DNA of 64,000 bases from Hesseltinella vesiculosa. Lineage: Eukaryota; Mucoromycota; Mucoromycetes; Mucorales; Cunninghamellaceae. The stretch lies in contig MCGT01000012.1 of the NCBI GenBank assembly GCA_002104935.1, forward strand, positions 124,001 through 188,000. Reading direction: 5' to 3'. Shown here piece after piece: positions 31,164-42,395 of this stretch (within the stretch, counting starts at the first letter, position 1; each line of letters starts with the position of its first letter). The notes under the pieces were generated by a model. It was not told the DNA's origin, did not search any database, and saw nothing but the letters and a program-made list of their open reading frames with translations. The translations under genes were made by a program, and so were the position numbers.

Positions 31164-32841
31164 ATGTTTTCAGTCTTGTTGGAATCCGTCACTCGTCCTA
31201 CAGAATTCAAGGCCTTGATCGACTACAAATTTGCCAGTAAATCCGCAAATAAGCTGTCTCATCAAAAGAAGCTGGCTGCCGACCCTGCCAAAGCCAAATG
31301 CTACTATTACTTGGACATGGTAATAGCCTCATTGGCTACTGGCCACTCCTTGGGTTCTTCTTTTGCTCACGCTCTCTACTATTGTTTAGACATCTCGTAG
31401 CTTTGCGGCTGTGATTCAAGAGTTAGATGATGACCTACGTGATGCTGTAAGTCTATTTTTTTTAGCCCCAATCGTTTCATCTCTCTTTTTATATACACTC
31501 CACGTTTTTCACCACCTTCTCCTCCCATGCATGATCCATACAATGTACTCATGGCTGTATTCATCCTTGTTTGGAAATAGATTTGCTTGTTTTACCTTGT
31601 GCTGCGTGGATTGGATACCATTGAAGATGACATGACTTTGGATTTGGATAGAAAGGTTGAACTGTTGCGCTCCTTTGATACCATCATTTATCAAAAAGGC
31701 TGGAATTTCAATGAAAGCAAGTCTAGATGACAGAGAGATACCCGCGCTGACCGACGTTTTACTTTAGATGGGCCAAACGAAAAGGACCGTGAGTTGCTTG
31801 TGCACTTTGACGTGGTGATTGACGAATTCTTGCGACTGAAGCCTGAGATCCAAAATGTCATTGCTGATATCACCCGCCGTATGGGCAATGGAATGGCAGA
31901 CTATGCCACGGGTGAACACCGAGTCAACACCTCGGTGAATTCCATCAAGGACTTTGACCTGTACTGCCACTATGTGGCTGGTTTGGTTGGCTACGGTCTG
32001 TCAGATCTGTTTGTGGCCTCGGGCCTGGAAGATGCCTCGGTTGCGAAGGACAAGGCCCTGTCCAACAACATGGGCCTCTTTTTGCAAAAGACAAACATCA
32101 TCCGTGATTACCGTGAAGATCTGGACGATGGCCGCCAATTCTGGCCCCAAGAAATCTGGGGCAACTATGCTGAGCACTTTGGTGACTTTATCAAGCCTGA
32201 AAACAAGGACAAGGTAAAAAGAAAAAAAAAAAAAAAAGGCAGGGATGGCCAGCAGGTCTAGCTGACGCCATCTTTATTCCAAAACTTCTCTCTAGGCCCG
32301 TTCATGTCTGAGTGCGATGGTGTTAAATGTGCTGGAATTGATCCCCGATGTATTGACATACCTGAAGCAACTCCAAAACCAGTCTGTTTTCAACTTTTGC
32401 GCGATTCCCCAAGTCATGGCCATTGCCTCGCTGGCTTTGGTATTCAACAATTTGGATGTCTATCAGCGCAACGTCAAGATCCGCAAGGGCGAGGCTGTCA
32501 AATTGATCCTGGCCAGCACCAATATGGACAACGTCATTGCCATCTTCCGTGAATACATTCAAGTCATTTCCACAAAGAACGACCCCACCGACCCCAATTT
32601 CATGAAGATCTCCATGGCTGTTGGCAAGGTAAAGGAGAAGGGGAAAAAAAAGATGTGTGGGTTGGCGGAAAGTTGATGGACCTCTCTTTTTTTTTTATTG
32701 AAGATCGAGCAATGGATCACAGCCAATATCCAACCTCAACAAACTGTGGCTCGTCGATCATCTGGTTCATCCTTTTGGTTGCCTATTTTGGTTGGCATCC
32801 TTGGCATTGCCTTGATGCAATATGTCAATGGCCACTGGTAG
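31164..32841 (+). CDS. ERG9: Squalene synthase
   Basis: Exons 31164..31319, 31390..31446, 31581..31716, 31768..32213, 32296..32628 and 32704..32841 give 421 aa. Diagnostic motifs are present: YYYLDMTSRSFA, the first Asp-rich motif GLDTIEDDM, ADYATGEHRVN, and the second Asp-rich motif QKTNIIRDYREDLDDGRQFWP. A C-terminal hydrophobic anchor reads FWLPILVGILGIALM. The enzyme joins two farnesyl diphosphates into squalene, the first committed step to sterols, on the ER membrane. Intron 3 has a GC donor (AAA|GCAAGT at 31717) and AG acceptor; using it restores the conserved FNENGPNEKDRELL, while a GT donor two bases later breaks the frame. Confidence 0.97.
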
Positions 32842-32970
32842 ATTTAGGCCATCCATCGCATCTGGTTCTTTCAGTCCCCTCCTCCACCTTCCTTAATTTC
32901 CCTTTCCGCATCGCTTGACCAAGCAAGAAATAAATTTTTACTCATTACAGCTTTAAGAAGAAGGGGCATG

Positions 32971-34041
32971 TCACGTCAGCAAATGATCTAGTTTCATGGA
33001 TCCACTGGGTGGGGTGGGCGATCGGGAAGGCTGGCTGGACTGGAGAGCATGGGCTTTCATGACATCTTTGGGCTTCAAGGGTTCAATGGAGGTGGCAGAC
33101 GTAGCGGCAAGGGGGTGTTTTGTTGGGTCCTCTTCCATGGAAGGGGTGGGGGTGGGTGGAGATCGCTGATAATGAGGGTGATTGGCCGGCAGGCTCTGCA
33201 AAGCCGGCCCGCCTAGGCTGGAAGGCGAATGGGCTTCTTCGGCAAGGGTGGCTGTGCTGGTGGGGGACGGGGGCGGCAGGGGCGGTTTTTGGTCGCCCAG
33301 ATCTTGCTCCTCAACCACCGTCTTGAGGTATTTGATGTAGTCGATGGCACTTTGCAGGATCGAGAGCTTGTGTAGGTACTCTTGGTTGGCGCAGGTTGGT
33401 ATGATGCTTTTGAGCTGCATGATTTTGTCGTTGATACGTTCACGCCGCCGCCGCTCGATGGCGCTGTGGGACATCTTGCGGGCTTTTTCTCGTTGATCAG
33501 CGGTGGACTGGGCTGGGTACATGGGAGGAGGCAAGGGATGGGCATAGGCCATGGGTGCATGGGGTGATAACGCCGCGGCTGGTAGCAAGGGCTGGGGAGA
33601 CAAGGTCATGCTGGGAGGTGGCAAGGGAGCCAATGGGCCGGAGGTTGGTGAAGCGTGGACGGCATAGGCATAAGGTGACATGGCTGGCGACGAGGTGACG
33701 CTGACGCTTCCTTCGGAAGGGCGCTTTGGCAAGATCCGTTCAAATTTGGTGGAAGGCGTTGTTGTGGGCGAAGCATTGGGAAGGATGGGTATTGATGCCG
33801 GCCCAGCAAGGATAGGCGTGTGTGGGACCATGGCGTTGTTGGGTGACGCAACGGGGATAAAGTATTGGGGCTGACCAACGGCCGACTGATGATAGACGAT
33901 GGGTATAACGTGATGTGCGTGATAGGGTGAGACGGATGCTTGGGGATAGCCGACAAATGGAGGTGCAATGGCAGTGGGCGTGGCCGGCAGCAGCGGTGAT
34001 GCCTGTTGCTGGCTTGGATCACTTTTCTTGCGTTGCGTCAT
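32971..34041 (-). CDS. bHLH transcription factor
   Basis: Single-exon ORF; I prefer the Met at 34041 (MTQRKKSD, 356 aa) although 34056 is also in frame. Residues ~200-265 form a basic helix-loop-helix: SHSAIERRRRERINDKIMQLK, then loop and second helix KLSILQSAIDYIKYLKTVV. The basic region has His, Glu and Arg at the positions that select CACGTG-type E-boxes. The rest is Pro/Ser/Ala-rich low complexity. A CACGTG lies about 0.44 kb upstream. It could regulate metabolism or development; no specific orthologue can be named. Ends 129 nt from convergent ERG9. Confidence 0.87.
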   Translation of the reverse strand: MTQRKKSDPSQQQASPLLPATPTAIAPPFVGYPQASVSPYHAHHVIPIVYHQSAVGQPQYFIPVASPNNAMVPHTPILAGPASIPILPNASPTTTPSTKFERILPKRPSEGSVSVTSSPAMSPYAYAVHASPTSGPLAPLPPPSMTLSPQPLLPAAALSPHAPMAYAHPLPPPMYPAQSTADQREKARKMSHSAIERRRRERINDKIMQLKSIIPTCANQEYLHKLSILQSAIDYIKYLKTVVEEQDLGDQKPPLPPPSPTSTATLAEEAHSPSSLGGPALQSLPANHPHYQRSPPTPTPSMEEDPTKHPLAATSATSIEPLKPKDVMKAHALQSSQPSRSPTPPSGSMKLDHLLT

Positions 34042-34056
34042 GTTTACAAATATCAA

Positions 34057-37000
34057 AGGAGACGAGAAAGAAAATAAAAATAAAAAATTTCAAGGAATTA
34101 AAAAAGGGTGGGATGCAGGGGCAACAAAAAAAGGTGAGGATGATCAAAAAAAAAAAAAAAGTTCTAATACAGACAGCGAATCATGAAGAAACAGAGGAAA
34201 CAGGCTGTCTTCTTTTTCGATTTTGAGGAAAACGGTGAAGGAAGGGAAGAGAAAGAAAGAAAAAACAAACCGGAAAATCTTAAAAAAGCCATTTTGGGGT
34301 TTCTCTGGTTTCTCCACAGCAAGCCGACAAAGATAAAAAAGCTTCTATCAAAAAAAAAACAAGCGTGAATGCGAGGGCATGTGCACCAAAACATCCTCGT
34401 ACCTGGAGACAGTGGGACCTCTTTTTCATTGTGCCATTTTGGACGCCTACCGTCCAATAATGGCGATCACCTTACACCACGTGTCAATCTAATTGGCTGG
34501 CTGGCCTGCATGAACTGGACCACTTCTCTCCTTTTTTCCAATTCAATAGGCAACAATCATTTCACAGTCGTGTGACCTCATGAGAAACGTTTGCCAATCA
34601 TCGTCCTGGGTTGTTTACACGAGGTGTCAACTGAACCTTGCTGGTTGCTTGTTGTTTGATGATCGTCTCCGCATTTGATCTCCCCTTGTTCTTCACATAT
34701 TAACCCCATGGACTCATTCATCAATAAAAAAGTAGCTACACCTAATTTGGTGAGAGATACTGCAACTTCAATGCTAATCAACTATCTCACATGTCCTCGT
34801 TTCTGCAAATGAATCAAAGGTCAGCCAAGCTTCCAGCAAAGGAAGCTGCCTTTCAAAAGAAGAAAAAGAGGATGACGACGTGGAGCCCTTTGCATCCTGG
34901 CTACCTCTGTCTTTTTTTAAAATTCTTCTATGAGAACGAGTAGCCTTGTGAAAACAAGAACAACAAAGGGGGGCGTAAAGGACCATCATCTTAGTTGACC
35001 TCCAAGCCTTCTTTTCAGACATGTAGCAAACTCCGTTTTTAAACCCCAATTTTTTTTTTATTTTCATCCTGCCGTTCATCAAGTTTTTTTTTTCCAAGTT
35101 TTCAATATTCAGATATCAAAGATAAATACATTATACCCCTCGGTTAAAAACGGAAGGATATTGATATTAGAAGTGCCAGAATATATTGCATACAAAAGTA
35201 TCATCATCAAAGAAAACTTGGAAAAAAAAAACTCGACCCGAAGCTAACACTTTCACTCCTCATCACAATAAAAAAGGACAAACTGGGAATTGTTTATTTG
35301 ATGAATCTACAAAAACAAAAGAGTCAATGGGCTGTTCAAAATGCACCAATTCCATGACACTTTTTTTTGTTGGATGATAGGATCAGACATCCAAGGAAGT
35401 GTTATTGCCGACATGGAGAATAAAGACAGAAGGGTCAAGACGAATTACATCCGGCGAAGGACAACGCCAACCCAACCATCAGGCATCTCTTCCAGTGGAA
35501 ACTGCGAACACGGGATATGGTATCATCACATCACCAACCAACAAAAAAAATAATCCTGAAAGACAAGATGACTTACACAATAAAAATAGGACCATCTCCA
35601 CTGGATCTCAAGTTCTTCTTGCAAGCAACAAGCACTGGAATAAATAATAAACGGTGAGTTTACAAAATCACGCTTCCTGGTTCTCTCCAGTCATGGATGA
35701 AAGAGAATGAGTGGTCAGGAGTTTTTACTGGCAAGTAACAACTGCGCTCAGCGAAGCACAGTGGGTTATCTCGTCATGGTCGATAAGTTGGTGAAAGACG
35801 AAACTTTCAAATTCTTTCATCATCCCACATCAAACATCTTTGTCCATTCCTTCAGACAGATTGCTTACCTTGAAGAATCATTGATCCATCATCCCTCAGG
35901 TCCAAACGGCCAAAACAAAATAAAACAAAAAGGTAAAAGAAGAAGCTGAAAAATAAGCTCAACGGTTTTTTTATAGCACCGCCATAAAAAATTTTTCATG
36001 ATGCGCTGTGGCTTGATCTTGAGCTCCCGCTTGTGACCTCGTCAACGAAGAAAAAAAAATTTAACTCCCTGTCGTTTTTTTTTTTTTTTTGGTCAACATA
36101 AAATGTGTGTCAAGCTTACATACAGGAGAGCAGCATCGAGGCAGATGCCTGGTCACCATGGCAACCGTGATTTATTTGGGGGGAAAGGGTGGCTTGTGAG
36201 AAAGCTATATTTTTTTTCCTTGCTTGGCAATTTTCGTCCTTGTTCAAAAATAGCAAGGGGTTTTTCCAAGCCAACGGGTTGTCAAAAAACCTTAGCCTTT
36301 TCAAGCAAGCTTCCCCAATACAATTTTCATCCAATAAACATGTCAAGCCTGTTTTTCCCATGCCCTTCATTTTGCTTGCCAATTTCCCATCGGCACGTCT
36401 GCTCTGCCCCTTTTTCCGCCTTCGTTCCGAAGTCCCTGCAAGGCTTGGAGCTCTTTGACATGCTGGTTTCATTTTTTTTATTATTTTTGATGGGCGATGA
36501 TGTCAGCAGCGGGAGCAACGTCAGCCGAGGTGGACCTTCCAATTTTATCCAACGAATTTCTTCGAAAATGATATGGCTACATGAGTTTTTGGAAGACAGA
36601 GAGGGAGGTACACAAGAAAGTTTTTTTATTGTTTCGAACAAAGAGAAGGATCCACAGATTCTCTGGCGCGTCTTTCTTCCGTTTCTTGATGCCCGGCGTC
36701 GCTCTCAAGAAAGCAATTGTGCAGGATGATTGTCCTGCAGATCTTATTGTTATTCATTTTCTCCTCCTACAAATCGACTGAGCAAAGCTTACAGATGGAG
36801 GAGCTCCAAAAAGTGGCAACCTCCGGCGGTGCATTCTCTATGAAAAAGCCCCGGGATTTGACTCGGGGATTGATCCTTGCGTGTGCGAAAAAGGAGAACC
36901 CTACCCAAAAAAAACCAGACAGGGTCATGCTGAACATTTTGAAAAAGGGAATTTATAAAAAAAAGGTTAACGAGAACCAAGATTCAATTACCATGTTCAA

Positions 37001-37573
37001 GTGGCGATTAGATTGAAACTTTTCAAGATCATGACAGTTTCATTCGCACGGTCAGAATAGCCCAGAAACCCCCCATGTTCTTTTTTCTTGCCTGGGAAAA
37101 CCGGAGGATGAAATCCCTATTGGGCTTGCACCAATGGCATGATCTCTCAAGCTGTGATTCATTGTCACTTTCCAACCCCTCAGCTCTCCTTTTCTTTCCA
37201 AACTCAAGGATCCATTTGAAAAAAAAAAAAAAAAAAAAAAAAAGTCAATAAAAAAAACGTGCGGATAGCACCGCTCGGCTCTTTTTTTTTCTTTGCTTCT
37301 GGTAAAGATCTTGATGTCAAATAAAAGGTTTTAGCCAAGGTTCAACCCCACGTTTGTTCCTAATTCGTCTCTAGATCTTTACCTGAACCTTATCCATGCA
37401 ATCAACGAAGCGAGAAAATTGCAGCGCCGCTGCCCCAATAGGAAGAGCCAGAAACGTTTAAAAGGTACAATGTTTTTGCCTGAAAATTCACTTTCTTCCT
37501 CTTTGTTCTCTTCTTTTTCCCCGGATCTTTTTTTTTTTTTTCATCTTTTCGCTTCTCCACATATAATACAGTC
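34057..37573. other. Long AT-rich intergenic region, bHLH / amino-acid transporter
   Basis: About 3.5 kb between divergent genes. Contains a CACGTG E-box (34478..34483), many A and T homopolymers (for example ~23 A at 37220-37242), and scattered open frames such as 36103-36729 and 34774-35097. None of these has a conserved motif, a plausible composition or splice partners, so none is called as a gene. Large promoters are expected for a regulatory bHLH gene and a transporter. I see no transposase remnant. Confidence 0.45.
34478..34483. promoter_or_regulatory. CACGTG E-box upstream of the bHLH gene
   Basis: Perfect palindromic E-box (CACGTG) about 440 bases upstream of the preferred bHLH start. 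The bHLH basic region has the residues that recognise this hexamer, so autoregulation is possible. Confidence 0.4.
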
Positions 37574-39042
37574 ATGGCTGATACCGAAAAGCAAGTGGAC
37601 TTGTGTGAAGTCACCAGTGGTAGGCTTTTTTTTACTGGCTGTCAAAATCAACGGCTGCTGACCATGCTCTTTTTATAGACAAAGACTATGCCTCATCTGT
37701 TGGTGCTGGCGCCACTGAAGGCCATGGTTCATGCTCATCCTTCATGTCCTACTGGAACGTTGTGTGTGTCGTGGTAAGTCCATTTGCCCCCCTTTTTTTC
37801 TACGAAGGCGTCTTTTTTTTTTTTCTCTATGGAAAAAAAAAATCTGAGACACAAAAAAAAAGAACAGGCCACTTAATCATTGTTTTCCATTGACAGGCAG
37901 GCTCAGGCACGCTCGGTTTACCCTATGCCTTGAAACAAGGTGGCTGGTTTGGTCTGTTCATTTTGTTCTTGTCTTGGGCTATGAGCATCTACACGGGTGT
38001 GCTGCTCATCCGCTCATTGTATGCTGTGCCTAACCGCCGCATTGGCTCCTTCAAAGAATTGTCTACCGTCTGCTTCGGTGCCATTGGTGGCTGGGTCACT
38101 TTCTTCTTGCAATGCTGGATCATGATTGGTGTGCCCAGTTTGTACATGGTGCTTGCTGGCCAAAACATGCACTCGCTCTGCCTTGGCACCTCGGCCGAAC
38201 TGACTCCCCGTATCTGGATCATCATCTGCACTATCTTCATCGGCCTTCCCTTCATCCTGGTCAAGACGATGAAGGAAGCTGCCTGGACCAGTGCCGTTGG
38301 CTCGGTCACCACTGCTGCCGTGGTCTTCATTGTCCTCGTTGCCGCTTGTGTCGAACGTCAATCCTTGCCACCAGCTGTGCACGACGGCGTCATCTGGCCC
38401 CAATTCCCCTCTGCCTTGGCCACCATCTCCTTCAGCTTCGGTGGCAACGTCATCTACCCCAACGTCGAATCCTCCATGCGCCACCGCAAGGACTGGCCCA
38501 AGATCATTGCTGCCGGTCTTTCCACCTGTGCTTGTCTGTACCTTCTTTGCGCCATTCCTGGCTACTACATCTATGGCCGTGATACCGTCACCCCCATCTA
38601 CAGCAACCTTCCTCGCGCCGCCCCTTATATCGTGGCGGTGGTGCTCATCACCATCCACGTGCTGATGGCTGCTCCTCTGCTCACCACCTCGCTGTCCCAA
38701 GATCTCGAAGAAATGCTCCGCATCAACCGCATGGACGGTGCCAAGGAAACCATGGCTCGCATTGTCTTGCGTATCGTCATCCTTGGTATTGTCTTGATTC
38801 TCGCCATCTTCTTGCCCTACTTTGGTATCCTTATGGACCTGATTGGCTCCTTCAGTAACTGCGTGCTGATCTTTGTGTTGCCTATCTTGGCTTATGTGAA
38901 GCTCACTGGCCTCCGCAACAAGCCTGTCTATGAATTGGCTTGGATGGGCCTGACTGTCTTGCTTGGCATTGTCGGTCTGATCTTTGGTACCAAGAATGCC
39001 ATTCAAGAACTGATCGAAGCTGTCCAAGCTCCTCTTTCCTAA
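37574..39042 (+). CDS. Amino-acid transporter, AAAP family
   Basis: Exons 37574..37619, 37679..37773 and 37897..39042 give 428 aa. After a short hydrophilic N-terminus the protein has about eleven hydrophobic segments. The first contains AGSGTLGLPYALKQGGW, the hallmark opening helix of the AAAP/SLC32-36-38 family. FSFGGNVIYPNVESSM and the PYFGILMDLIGSFSNC segment are also typical. It should move neutral or cationic amino acids across the vacuolar or plasma membrane with proton coupling; direction and substrate cannot be told. Exon 3 is strongly enriched in C-ending codons, which suggests high expression and produces a long antisense shadow frame. Confidence 0.92.
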
Positions 39043-39214
39043 AGAGAAACCCCCAAGATCCAAAAATTGTATTTTTAGACGCTCTTCTCGTATCCTTTTA
39101 TTACCCCCTATTGTAAATACACCTTTTTTTTAAAAAAAAAATTAAACCGTTGTTATTTTTCGTGCTCAGCTTTTATTTTGCCCTCTTCTGTGAAGTCATG
39201 AATGACTGGTTTAG

Positions 39215-40880
39215 TTAGTCCGTGGATGTGCAGTTGCCTGCATCGAGAGAGGTCCAGCCTGGCCCACAGGTGCAGAAGGACTTGGTCAGCTCCAGCACTT
39301 CTCGAGAGATCCGCTTGACTTCGCGCTGGACCACATCGGTCATGAATTGGCTCTGACGGTAGCCGTCCAGAGTGTCCTGCAGGTCACGGGGTAGGGACGT
39401 GTAGAGCATGCGCGGTGAACCAAGGATGAACAAGGTGGCAAAGGCTGCTTGCTGGTCAGCTTCGTTGCCGAGGTCAGCCGTGGGATACAGCGACCGGAAG
39501 ACGATGGGGTACAGCGGCGACTGGGTCGTGTCGGCCAGCAGGTGACGGATGTAGTCCTTGGCTTTGGCTTGGTCGTTTTCTTGTTGTGACGAAGAAGCAA
39601 GGGACTGGTTGGCCAGCACGCGGGTGAATTGGGGTGGCACGTTGCGAAGCACTACCTTGACGGCATCCTCTAGCGTGCGGGGCTTCTCGGACCACATGTT
39701 TTCTGGTATCCGTTTGCAAAACGAGTGAGCGACGGTGGCCCAATTCAAAGGCGTCGAAGGAGGGACAAGGGCAGGAGGGCGGGCGGTGGCGGGCGAGGAC
39801 GTGGGGCTGCTGGTGGCGGCACCGTCGGCAGCTGTCGAGCTTGAGGCGTCAGGTTGGCACAGTTTGACGGGAGGGTGGTCTTGATCATAGCTGATTAAAA
39901 AGTAGCCTCTTGGGCGGCCGGTTTCGCTGTCGATCGGGTGCAGGGATTCGTACAGGACATCGAGGGAGCACCAGTAGCTTGGGTATTTATAGCGGGCTGT
40001 GTCGAGCACCAGCACCATCTTCGTGTCTGGGTTGTAGGCCCCGATGGGCGAGAAATGGCCATCGCCTGTCTGTCCCAGGGTCTTGCGGGAAAAGGAGATT
40101 ACCAAAAACTTGTCAGAGCGAGCTGTCACATCGGCCACATCGTTCTGGAATTCATCCAAGGAGAAGTTCGGGGCTCGTTTGGCTACCACATTGCTATGGC
40201 ATTTGGCCAAGCATGCAAACTTGTCAAACGTAATGCCGTTCTTCTTCATGTCTTCCTTGGAAGCGCAGCAATCCAGCAATTCATCTAAAAGTTGAATGGC
40301 ACCATTGTCAGCTGCCTTCCTTTTTTTTTTTAGGACTTGCCTGAATACCAGCGCCAGTTGCCTTTCCAGCGACGCTTTGGATCGACTTCCAGGGCATTCA
40401 ATACCATGGCCACTGGCGATCGACATAAATGAGTGGGTCAGCTTCAATCATTAAATCAAAAAAAAAGGCGACGACACCGTGCTTACGGGAAGAAGGGCCA
40501 CAATAGGCAGGCTCACTTTGGGTGGTGAAGTTGCCGGTCAGGGGGAAGAAGCCTTCAGCATGGCCGGCTTCCATGGCTTCACGAAACAGTCGTTTGCCAT
40601 GGTCGGAGGAAAAGCGGATCAGCGATGTTGGCAGCTGACGTTGGTAAAAGGTGTTTTGCAAATCAGAGGCGGGATCTTGATTCAGGCCCAACAAGTCCTG
40701 AAAAGCATCGGTGGCTGGCTGAGGTGAGGGTTGGTGGTCGTCCTGTTGCAGTTCTGGAAGCTGATGGGCTTGGGTCGACATGGACTTGGCGCACTGACTG
40801 CAGAGGGCAGGCTTGACACTTGCATTTTTCTGGGCATTCTTCTTGGCAACCAGGCCAATCCTTCGTAATGCAGCTTTCAT
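39215..40880 (-). CDS. PCS1: Phytochelatin synthase (glutathione gamma-glutamylcysteinyltransferase)
   Basis: Exons 40880..40487, 40412..40341 and 40284..39215 give 511 aa. The papain-like Phytochelatin domain is clear: FYQRQLPTSLIRFSSDHGK, SEPAYCGPSSLAMVLNALEVDP, QTGDGHFSPIGAYNP and VLVLDTARYKYPSYW. The catalytic triad is Cys127, His232 and Asp250. The enzyme polymerises glutathione into metal-binding phytochelatins when activated by cadmium or other thiophilic metals. Intron 2 has a GC donor (TCAG|GCAAGT) with a normal AG acceptor; it alone joins RWYS to DELLDCC in frame. The N-terminus (MKAALRRIGLVAKKNAQKN) is basic and could be a mitochondrial presequence. Divergent from RACK1 by 153 bp. 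Confidence 0.95.
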
Positions 40881-41033
40881 TTTTACGAAGAAAGAAAAAG
40901 GGAAAACATTCTCTTTCAGCCAAAAAAATGGCCGGTTTTGGCCGGGGTTTCAATTCAGAGAGAAAACAGAGCGATTTGAGCTGGTTTCTCCTTTTTCTTC
41001 CTCTTTCTCTTGTTTTCTAAACAATACGTCAAC

Positions 41034-42129
41034 ATGGACTCTCTCTCTCTTCGCGGTACTTTGGAAGGTAAGTGAATGCCAGGATGGATAGATGGACGAT
41101 GGATGGATGATGGATGATGGATGGACTCACGGATGATCCCATAGGTCACGGTAACTGGGTCACTGCCATTGCCACCACGGCCGAAGCTCCTGACATGGTT
41201 CTGTCTGCTTCTCGTGACAAGACCTTGATTGTCTGGCACTTGACTCGCGATGAAGTCAACTATGGTATTCCTCGCAAGTCCTTGGTTGGCCACAGCCACT
41301 TTGTGCAAGATGTTGCCATCTCCTCCGATGGTCAATTCGCCTTGTCTGCCTCTTGGGATAACACCTTGCGTCTGTGGGACTTGGCCACCGGCACCACCAC
41401 CCGCCGTTTCATCGGCCACGACAACGATGTCTTGTCTGTTGCTTTCTCTGCTGACAACCGTCAAATCGTGTCTGGTTCTCGCGACAAGTCTATCAAGCTC
41501 TGGAACACCTTGGGTGAATGCAAGTACAACATCACCGAACACGGTCACTCCGAATGGGTCTCCTGCGTCCGTTTCTCGCCCAACCCTGCCAACCCTGTGA
41601 TCATCTCTGGTGGCTGGGACAAGGTTGTCAAGATCTGGGACTTGACCAAGCTCAAGTTGAAGGCCAACTTCATCGGCCACAACGGCTATGTCAACACCGT
41701 CACCGTCTCTCCCGATGGCTCCCTCTGTGCCTCTGCTGGCAAGGATGGTGTCGTTATGTTGTGGGACTTGAACGAATACAAGCACTTGTACAGCTTGGAA
41801 GCCGGCGCTGTCGTCAACGCCTTGACCTTCTCCCCCAACCGCTACTGGTTGTGCGCTGCCACTGATTCCTCCATCAAGGTAATTCAAAAAAAAAAAAAAG
41901 AGTCCATTTTTAGCCTTGGTGACTGACGTCCATCTTTCATGATTAGATCTGGGACTTGGAATCCAAGTCCTTGGTGGATGAATTGCGTCCCGAATATGCC
42001 CTTGTTGGCAAGGGTCGTGCTTTGCCCCCTACTGCCTTGTCCTTGGCTTGGTCTGCTGACGGTGCCACCCTCTTCTCCGGTTACAGCGACAACTTGATCC
42101 GTGTCTGGTCTGTGTCCCGCACTCTCTAA
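41034..42129 (+). CDS. RACK1: RACK1 / Asc1 / Cpc2, ribosome-associated WD40 protein
   Basis: Exons 41034..41067, 41145..41878 and 41947..42129 give 316 aa, the usual RACK1 length. Seven WD repeats are visible ([54 protein letters not shown] endings). It sits on the 40S subunit near the mRNA exit and links translation to PKC and cAMP signalling. The gene has the strongest optimal-codon bias in the window, as expected for a ribosomal protein partner. Intron 1 contains imperfect GGAT/GATG tandem units at about 41088-41125. No snoRNA boxes were recognised in either intron. Confidence 0.97.
41088..41125. repeat. Imperfect GGAT-rich tandem repeat in RACK1 intron 1
   Basis: Repeated ATGGATGG/GATGATGG units fill most of the short first intron. 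Confidence 0.7.
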
Positions 42130-42395
42130 ACAATGACAGGTAAAAGAAAAAGTATTTCCAACCCCACCTTGTATACTCCTACGTCTGAAAAAAAAAAGTG
42201 AAAGGGGACCTGTTTAGGTCTAGTTCTAGGATAGTGTAGGATAGCGTAGGTTAGTCCGGGCTCCCCTTTTGCAATAAATTTCAAAAAAAAAAAAAACAAG
42301 ATATGAATTGCAGAACCCGTGGTTGTTACCCACCGAACGAGAATCTTGGAAAAAAAATGCAGCTTTTTTTTTATATATTTATCATTCTAAGGTTT

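Noticed and set aside
36103..36729. 208-codon frame in the 34-37.5 kb spacer
   Set aside because: No conserved motif, no hydrophobic or domain pattern that makes sense, and codon use unlike neighbouring genes.
38014..39063. 349-codon open frame antisense to the amino-acid transporter
   Set aside because: Asp/Gly/His/Gln-rich product with no domain; it is the mirror of C-ending codon bias in a highly expressed gene.
40955..41887. 310-codon open frame antisense to RACK1
   Set aside because: Same cause: antisense shadow of strongly biased codons over a certain gene.
41879..41946. snoRNA inside RACK1 intron 2
   Set aside because: Only 68 nt, with a CTGA-like motif but no credible C box or terminal stem.
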